This document shows, piece after piece, positions 59,522 through 64,000 of a stretch of DNA of 64,000 bases. A model generated the notes under the pieces. It did no database searches. It had not been told where the DNA came from and saw nothing but the letters and a program-made list of their open reading frames with translations. The DNA is from Blastococcus litoris (GTDB lineage: Bacteria > Actinomycetota > Actinomycetes > Mycobacteriales > Geodermatophilaceae): assembly GCF_003075095.1 (NCBI RefSeq), contig NZ_QCZF01000003.1:248001-312000 (forward strand). Reading direction: 5' to 3'. How positions within the stretch are numbered: position 1 is the stretch's first letter; the number at the start of each line of letters is the position of its first letter. The position numbers were made by a program, and so were the translations under genes.

Positions 59522-59533
59522 TCGGTCGTGACA

Positions 59534-59564
59534 GCGCCCCGCCCGGCACCGCCGGGCGGGGCGC
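59534..59564. terminator. Perfect 14-bp hairpin between convergent genes
   Basis: GCGCCCCGCCCGGC (59534-59547) pairs exactly with GCCGGGCGGGGCGC (59551-59564) around a 3-nt loop. It lies between the DUF1416 stop and the stop of the SpoIIE-type gene on the opposite strand, serving both. Confidence 0.8.
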
Positions 59565-59566
59565 AG

Positions 59567-60820
59567 TCATGTCGTGGGTCGGTCGATGCACGGCGGCACC
59601 GCGTTGGGGCCCGCCTCGGGCGGTCGGGGCCGGTCCTCCGGGTAGGGGCGCACCGCGACCACGGCGACGTCGTCCCGGCCCGCGCGCGGCAGGAGGCGGC
59701 GCAGCAGGGTGTCCAGGAGCTCGTCCAGCGGCCGGCCGGCCAGGTCGGACAGCGCCTCCTGCAGCGCACGCAGGCCCGCATCCAGGTCCTGGTCCCGCCG
59801 CTCGACCAGCCCGTCGGTCACCAGCAGCAGCGTGTGGTGGTCGTGGAGGTCGACCTCGTGGTCGCGGCGGGACGTGTCGGGGTCCACCCCGAGCATCAGG
59901 TCCGGCGGCGTCTCGAGCAGGCGGGACGACCCGTCGGGGGCGAGCAGCACCGGGGCGATGTGGCCGGCGCTGCTCCAGCGCAGGACCCGGCGGCCGGCGA
60001 CGGGGACGTCGGGGTGCCGCTCGACGCGGGCGAGGATCGACGTCGCCAGCGTCGACACGGCCAGGCCGCGCGCGGCGCGGTCGACCCGGGTGAGCGTCGC
60101 CGCCGGGGTCTCCTCGTTGTCGTAGGCCAGCGCGCGCACCAGCCCCCGCAGCTGCCCCATGGCGGCGGCGGCGTCGCTGCCGTGGCCCACCACGTCGCCG
60201 ATGACCAGCACCGTGGCGCCGTCGGGCTGCAGGAACGCGTCGTACCAGTCGCCGCCGACCTGGGCGTCGTCCTCGGCCGGGTGGTAGCGGACGGCGACGT
60301 GCAGGTGGTCGGGCTCGGGCGGCGGCGTCAGCAGCGCCCGCTGCAAGCGGTCGGCCAGGGCGCGGGTCGCCACGTTCTCCCGCGACAGGCGCGCCAGCTG
60401 GGCTGCCTGCTGCTCGGCCGCACGCCGTAACGTCAGGTCGCGGAAGGAGACGACCACGCCGGTGACCGCGCCCTCCTCCACCGTGGGCACCGCGATCAGC
60501 TCCACCGGCACCCCGCTGCCGTCGCTGCGCCAGAAGACCTCGTCGGGGGCCGTCACGGTGCGGCCGGTGGTGATGGCCTGCCACACCGGGCACTCGTGCT
60601 TCGGATAGGGGGAGCCGTCCGGACGGCGCCCGTGCAGCAGCGCGTGCTGGTCGTGGCCGAGCTGCTCTCCCTCGCCGTACCCGGTGATGCGGGCCGCCGC
60701 GGGGTTGAGGAACTCGACCCGGCCCTGGGCGTCGAGACCGTAGATGCCGTCGGCCACGTGGGCGAGCACCCACTCGTAGCGAGCGACGACCCTCGAGAGC
60801 TCGTCCCCGGACGACGGCAC
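59567..60820 (-). CDS. PAS domain / SpoIIE-type PP2C phosphatase
   Basis: A 417-residue protein. An N-terminal PAS domain (~10-125: VARYEWVLAHVADGIYGLDAQ, FLNPAAARITGYGEGE) precedes a short coiled coil (~130-150) and a SpoIIE/RsbU phosphatase domain (~165-395) with the metal motif GGDWYDAF, VGHGSDAAAAMGQL and TDGLVERRD. Such enzymes dephosphorylate anti-anti-sigma factors in response to a PAS-sensed signal. No sigma factor is adjacent; the RsbW-like protein at 35.3 kb is a possible partner. GTG start with AGGAGG site. Confidence 0.9.
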   Translation of the reverse strand: MPSSGDELSRVVARYEWVLAHVADGIYGLDAQGRVEFLNPAAARITGYGEGEQLGHDQHALLHGRRPDGSPYPKHECPVWQAITTGRTVTAPDEVFWRSDGSGVPVELIAVPTVEEGAVTGVVVSFRDLTLRRAAEQQAAQLARLSRENVATRALADRLQRALLTPPPEPDHLHVAVRYHPAEDDAQVGGDWYDAFLQPDGATVLVIGDVVGHGSDAAAAMGQLRGLVRALAYDNEETPAATLTRVDRAARGLAVSTLATSILARVERHPDVPVAGRRVLRWSSAGHIAPVLLAPDGSSRLLETPPDLMLGVDPDTSRRDHEVDLHDHHTLLLVTDGLVERRDQDLDAGLRALQEALSDLAGRPLDELLDTLLRRLLPRAGRDDVAVVAVRPYPEDRPRPPEAGPNAVPPCIDRPTT

Positions 60821-60931
60821 GGTGCCTCCTCACGAGCGGCCCGGCGACCGCCACGACCGCCCAGAACGATAGGTGGCGCGCCGCACGTCGCCCGGCCGCC
60901 GTCGCCGGACCGGGCGGTGCAGGATGGGCCG

Positions 60932-61360
60932 GTGCGCGACGAGGCGGGATGGGTGCGGCTGGCCGGCGACCGGCCGCGGCGGACGTCGTCGGCAGCCCTG
61001 GTCCTGATCTGGCTGGCCTGGCTCCTGGTCCCACCCCTGGTGGTCTTCGGGGGCGCGATCGGTGCGGCGCCGTTGTTCGGCGAGCAGCCGACAGCAGCAG
61101 AGCGGTCCCAGGCGAGCACGCTCTACCTCGTCGCGTCGGCGCTGGCGCTCGGGCTGCCGCTCCTCGGCGTGCTGCTCACCTGGCGCACACGGAAGGTCGC
61201 GGCCGCCTGCTTCGCCGCCGCGATGATCGTCGTCGCCGTCCCGGTGGCCGTGCTGCTCGCCGAGGAGTTCCGCGGTGGGTTCAACGGTCCGGCGCCGGAC
61301 TCCGGGCCGCCGGTCTGCCAGGAGCACAGCGGCGGCGACACCCGCTGTCCGGGCGGCTGA
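60932..61360 (+). CDS. Small membrane protein, 142 aa
   Basis: Begins VRDEAGWVRLAGDRPRR, then has three hydrophobic segments (about 22-46, 64-85 and 88-112) and a polar C-terminus with two Cys residues (PPVCQEHSGGDTRCPGG). No known family. The GTG is chosen for a GGATGGGCC-type site; the gene is divergent from the phosphatase. Confidence 0.6.
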   Translation: MRDEAGWVRLAGDRPRRTSSAALVLIWLAWLLVPPLVVFGGAIGAAPLFGEQPTAAERSQASTLYLVASALALGLPLLGVLLTWRTRKVAAACFAAAMIVVAVPVAVLLAEEFRGGFNGPAPDSGPPVCQEHSGGDTRCPGG

Positions 61361-61468
61361 CCGAGAGGCCGACGACGCGCCGTGGCAGGAGGTCGTGCGG
61401 GCGACGACCGCGGGGGCTCCGGTGACCGGCCCGAACCCGGGTGGCGACCCGCACCTACGGTGGGGGTC

Positions 61469-61573
61469 ATGGTTTCAGCGTGGGTCCTCGCCGCACTGGC
61501 GTCGCTCGGCGCGGTCGGCTGCGCCGTCGGTGCCCTCCGGCTGGTGCGGCGGCCGAAGGGTGCGCGGCGGTGA
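61469..61573 (+). CDS. Small single-helix membrane protein, 34 aa
   Basis: From ATG 61469 (GTGGGGG upstream) the product VSAWVLAALASLGAVGCAVG plus a basic tail (RLVRRPKGARR) is one membrane helix followed by positive charges. Its TGA overlaps the GTG of the nitrobindin-like gene, so translational coupling is likely. Short, but the coupling and composition argue for a real gene. Confidence 0.5.
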   Translation: MVSAWVLAALASLGAVGCAVGALRLVRRPKGARR

Positions 61574-62103
61574 GCGGGGCGACGGAGCTGCCGGTGCCCG
61601 ACACCGCCGACGTGCGGTCGGGCGCCGAGGTGTCGGAGGAGCTGCTGTCGGTCCTGCCGCTGCTGGGGGAGTGGCACGGCGAGGGGCAGTCGACCGGCGC
61701 CGGCGGCGACTTCCGCTTCGGCCAGTGGATCCGGTTCAGCCACGACGGTCGCGGCTTCCTCGCCTACGACGCCCGCTCGTGGCGGCTCACCGACGACGGC
61801 GCGATCGTCGGGCCGGGCGTCCGGGAGTCCGGATTCTGGCGACCCCGCGGTCAGGACGACGTCGAGCTGCTCGTGACCAACCCGGAAGGCCTCGTCGAGC
61901 TCTACGTCGGCCGGGCGCGGACCACGACGAGCTGGGAGCTCACCACCGACGTCATGGCCCGCACGCCGGACGCGCCGGACGTGAGCCGCGCTGTCCGGCT
62001 CTACGGGATCGTCGAGGGCGCCCTCATGTACGCGATCGACCGCGCCGGTCCGGACGAGGCGCCGCGCCCGTGGATGTCCGCCCGACTCGAACGGATCCGA
62101 TGA
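61570..62103 (+). CDS. Nitrobindin-like (FABP-like / THAP4) beta-barrel protein
   Basis: A 177-residue protein with LLGEWHGEGQS (around residue 32) as the family's GxWxGxG opening, IRFSHDGRGFLAYDARSW in the next strands, and ARLERI at the C-terminus. Nitrobindins are ten-stranded barrels that bind heme and react with nitric oxide or peroxynitrite. The C-terminal His that normally holds the heme iron is not evident (the end reads PWMSARLERIR). It overlaps both neighbours (GTGA at 61570, ATGA at 62100). Confidence 0.82.
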   Translation: MSGATELPVPDTADVRSGAEVSEELLSVLPLLGEWHGEGQSTGAGGDFRFGQWIRFSHDGRGFLAYDARSWRLTDDGAIVGPGVRESGFWRPRGQDDVELLVTNPEGLVELYVGRARTTTSWELTTDVMARTPDAPDVSRAVRLYGIVEGALMYAIDRAGPDEAPRPWMSARLERIR

Positions 62104-63791
62104 CCAGCACCGCCCGCACCGTCGCCGACGCCTTCGTCGACGCGGTCTGCGACCTCGACCCGATCACCGCGGCCTCCCTCGGCACGCGCCCGGGCGACGA
62201 CCGGCTGCCCGACTTCAGCCCGGCCGGCCTGGAGGCCGAGGCCGGGCTGGCCCGCACCACGCTCGCGGAGCTCGACCGGGTCCTCGCGGAGTCGCCCGCG
62301 CTGCTCGACGACCCGATCGAGCGGGGCTGCGCCCGGCTGCTGCGCGAGCGCCTGGGCGCCGAGCTGGCCGCGCACGAAGCAGGCGAGGGCTACCGGTCGC
62401 TGTCGAACCTGTTCAGCCCGGTCCACGCGGTGCGCCAGGTCTTCCTGATCATGCCGCTCGCGACCGAGGCGGACTGGGCCGTCGTCGCCCGGCGGATGGC
62501 CAGCGTCCCCGAGGCCTACGCCGGCTTCCGGGCCTCCCTCGAGGAGGGCGCGCGGCGAGGGCTGTTCGTCGCCCCGCGCCAGGTCCGCACCGTCGTCGGC
62601 CAGCTCGACGAGTGGCTCACCGGGCCCTACTTCACGTCGTTCGTCGCCTCCGGCCCCGAGGCGCTGCGTGCTGAGCTCGTGCGCGCCGCGGCTGCCGCCG
62701 ACGGCGCGGTGGCCGCGATCCGCGACTACCTGCGCGACGAGTACGCCCCCCGGGCGGAGGGGACGCCGGACGCGGTCGGCCGCGAGCGCTACGCCGTCGC
62801 CGCCCGCCGGTGGACCGGCTCCGACCTCGGCGCCGGGACCGGGCTCGAGGACGCCTACGCGTGGGGCTGGGCCGAGCACCGGCGCATCCTGGCCGAGCAG
62901 CGGCTCGAGGCGGAGAAGATCCTCCCGGGTGCGACCCCGCTCGAGGCCATGCGCTGGCTGACCGCCCACGGCCCGTCGGTCGAAGGCGTCGAGGCGATCC
63001 GCGAACGGCTGCAGTCGATGATGGACGAGGCGATCGAGTCCCTCGACGGAACGCACTTCGACCTCGCCGAGCCGGTCCGGCGGGTCGAGGCGATGATCGC
63101 GCCCCCCGGCAGCGCCGCGGCGCCGTACTACACCCGGCCGGCGCAGGACTTCTCCCGCCCGGGCCGGACCTGGCTGCCCACCCTGGGCCGGGAGCGCTTC
63201 CCGCTCTGGGACCTCGTCTCGATCTGGTACCACGAGGGCGTCCCGGGCCACCACCTCCAGCTGGCCCAGTGGGCCTACGTCTCGGGGCAGCTGTCGACCT
63301 ACCAGACCTCGCTCGGCTCGGTGAGCGCCAACGTCGAGGGCTGGGCGCTGTACGCCGAGCGGCTGATGGACGAGCTCGGCTACCTGCCCGACCCGGGCAC
63401 CCGCCTGGGCTACCTCGATGCCCAGCAGCTGCGCGCCGTCCGGGTGGTCATCGACATCGGCATGCACCTGGGGCTGCCGATCCCCGACGACGCCGAGGGG
63501 ACGCTCGCCGAGCACCGCGGCCGGCCGTGGACGCCGGAGCTGGCGCGCACCTTCCTCGGCGAGCACTCGGGTGCCGACCCGGCGTTCCTCGACAGCGAGC
63601 TGGTGCGCTACCTCGGCATCCCGGGCCAGGCGATCAGCTACAAGCTGGGGGAGCGGGCCTGGCTGGAGGGCCGCGCGGCGGCGCAGGCGAACCGGGGCGA
63701 CGCCTTCGACCTCAAGGCGTGGCACATGGCCGCGTTGTCCCAGGGGTCGCTGGGTCTCGACGACCTCGCCGCGGAGCTCGCCCGGCTCTAG
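62100..63791 (+). CDS. DUF885 metallopeptidase-like protein
   Basis: A 563-residue, mostly helical protein with the zinc site HEGVPGHH (378-385; HExxxHH-type) and a downstream Glu region EGWALYAERLMDELGY. These match DUF885 peptidase-like proteins, often secreted in other bacteria. No signal peptide is seen, so it is probably cytoplasmic here. The ATG at 62100 overlaps the previous stop (ATGA). Confidence 0.9.
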   Translation: MTSTARTVADAFVDAVCDLDPITAASLGTRPGDDRLPDFSPAGLEAEAGLARTTLAELDRVLAESPALLDDPIERGCARLLRERLGAELAAHEAGEGYRSLSNLFSPVHAVRQVFLIMPLATEADWAVVARRMASVPEAYAGFRASLEEGARRGLFVAPRQVRTVVGQLDEWLTGPYFTSFVASGPEALRAELVRAAAAADGAVAAIRDYLRDEYAPRAEGTPDAVGRERYAVAARRWTGSDLGAGTGLEDAYAWGWAEHRRILAEQRLEAEKILPGATPLEAMRWLTAHGPSVEGVEAIRERLQSMMDEAIESLDGTHFDLAEPVRRVEAMIAPPGSAAAPYYTRPAQDFSRPGRTWLPTLGRERFPLWDLVSIWYHEGVPGHHLQLAQWAYVSGQLSTYQTSLGSVSANVEGWALYAERLMDELGYLPDPGTRLGYLDAQQLRAVRVVIDIGMHLGLPIPDDAEGTLAEHRGRPWTPELARTFLGEHSGADPAFLDSELVRYLGIPGQAISYKLGERAWLEGRAAAQANRGDAFDLKAWHMAALSQGSLGLDDLAAELARL

Positions 63792-64000
63792 GCGACCGGA
63801 TCGCCGGGTGCGACGGCGAAGCCCTCGACGTCGTCGCCGGCGAGCACGGCGGCGATGCACGCCGCACTGCCCCCGACGTAGGTGCTGCGCAGGTCGACGT
63901 CGGTGACCACGCACCAGGCGCGGTCGCCGGGCCACCAGAGGTTGGCGCTCTGCTCGTGCGGCTCGGGCGCCAGGTTCCGGACGGCGTCACCGACCGCGCC
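63788..64000 (-). CDS. Hypothetical protein, C-terminal fragment (5' end outside window)
   Basis: The minus strand is open from the window end to a TAG at 63788-63790. The 70 visible residues contain EQSANLWWPGDRAWCVVTDVD and end near AVAPGDPVA. Trp-rich NLWWPxDRAWCV segments occur in actinobacterial hypothetical proteins that sit at the ends of transcripts; no function is known to me. The frame overlaps the DUF885 gene end by 4 nt. Confidence 0.7.
   Translation of the reverse strand, partial: GAVGDAVRNLAPEPHEQSANLWWPGDRAWCVVTDVDLRSTYVGGSAACIAAVLAGDDVEGFAVAPGDPVA

Noticed and set aside
1-64000. CRISPR array, rRNA operon, transposase or prophage structural genes
   Set aside because: No regularly spaced direct repeats with spacers, no rRNA-like sequence and no transposase or phage structural protein was seen.

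Overview
This is a 64 kb stretch of a very GC-rich chromosome. GTG starts are common, genes often overlap by 1-4 nt, and mycothiol synthase, GlnR and actinobacterial-type sulfurtransferase genes are present. This points to an actinobacterium. The overall repertoire resembles Geodermatophilaceae (Blastococcus/Geodermatophilus/Modestobacter), but that is an inference from gene content, not from a marker gene.

Layout. (1) 1-1980: the right end of an integrated conjugative element. It holds the C-terminal part of a MobF/TraA relaxase-helicase, three 11-bp direct repeats, and a 3' fragment of a tRNA-Lys(TTT) that looks like an attachment-site duplication. (2) 2-9 kb: scattered housekeeping enzymes and a tightly overlapping five-gene unit (DUF2975 membrane protein, Cro/Xre regulator, ABC ATPase, ABC permease, FAD oxidoreductase). 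(3) 9.5-15.6 kb: a GGDEF-EAL cyclic-di-GMP protein, a lipoprotein, and a polyhydroxyalkanoate synthase/depolymerase pair. (4) 15.7-19.8 kb: a compact four-gene membrane unit made of a PAP2-kinase fusion, a lipoprotein, a flippase-like YbhN/LPG-synthase-TM protein and a second, intact PAP2 phosphatase. I consider it the most unusual unit in the window. (5) 19.9-30.7 kb: an orphan glycine-betaine-type binding protein, a TetR regulator with an enoyl-CoA hydratase, two acyl-CoA dehydrogenases, a YihY-family protein, two drug-type MFS exporters, and a MarR regulator with a clear operator.

(6) 30.8-37.5 kb: the large helicase HrpA, a small HTH protein divergent from an RsbW-like ATPase, and a cytochrome P450. 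(7) 37.4-45.5 kb, all on the minus strand: a siderophore-interacting protein, a two-component system, a thioesterase, and the sulfate activation genes cysQ-cysD-cysN followed by an MFS carrier. (8) 45.8-49.7 kb: small stress-type proteins, a repeat protein and a degenerate LCP/LytR_C protein. (9) 49.7-55.6 kb: pstSCAB with a PHO box, mshD and glnR. (10) 55.7-59.5 kb: a membrane protein, an LmeA-like protein, thioredoxin, a Cys-rich leader peptide, DUF4395, rhodanese and SseC-like DUF1416. Blocks 9 and 10 reproduce the arrangement I recall around Rv0814c-Rv0820 of Mycobacterium tuberculosis. (11) 59.6-64 kb: a PAS-SpoIIE phosphatase, a nitrobindin-like protein, a DUF885 metallopeptidase and a truncated gene at the edge.

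Functional themes. Sulfur assimilation appears twice: ATP sulfurylase plus CysQ at 38-42 kb, and sulfane-sulfur handling at 57-59 kb under a cysteine-codon leader peptide. Phosphate (pst/PHO box), nitrogen (GlnR) and thiol (mycothiol) functions are adjacent. Small regulatory palindromes can be read directly in front of the tetR, marR and rsbW-like genes. No CRISPR array, rRNA, complete tRNA or transposase was seen.
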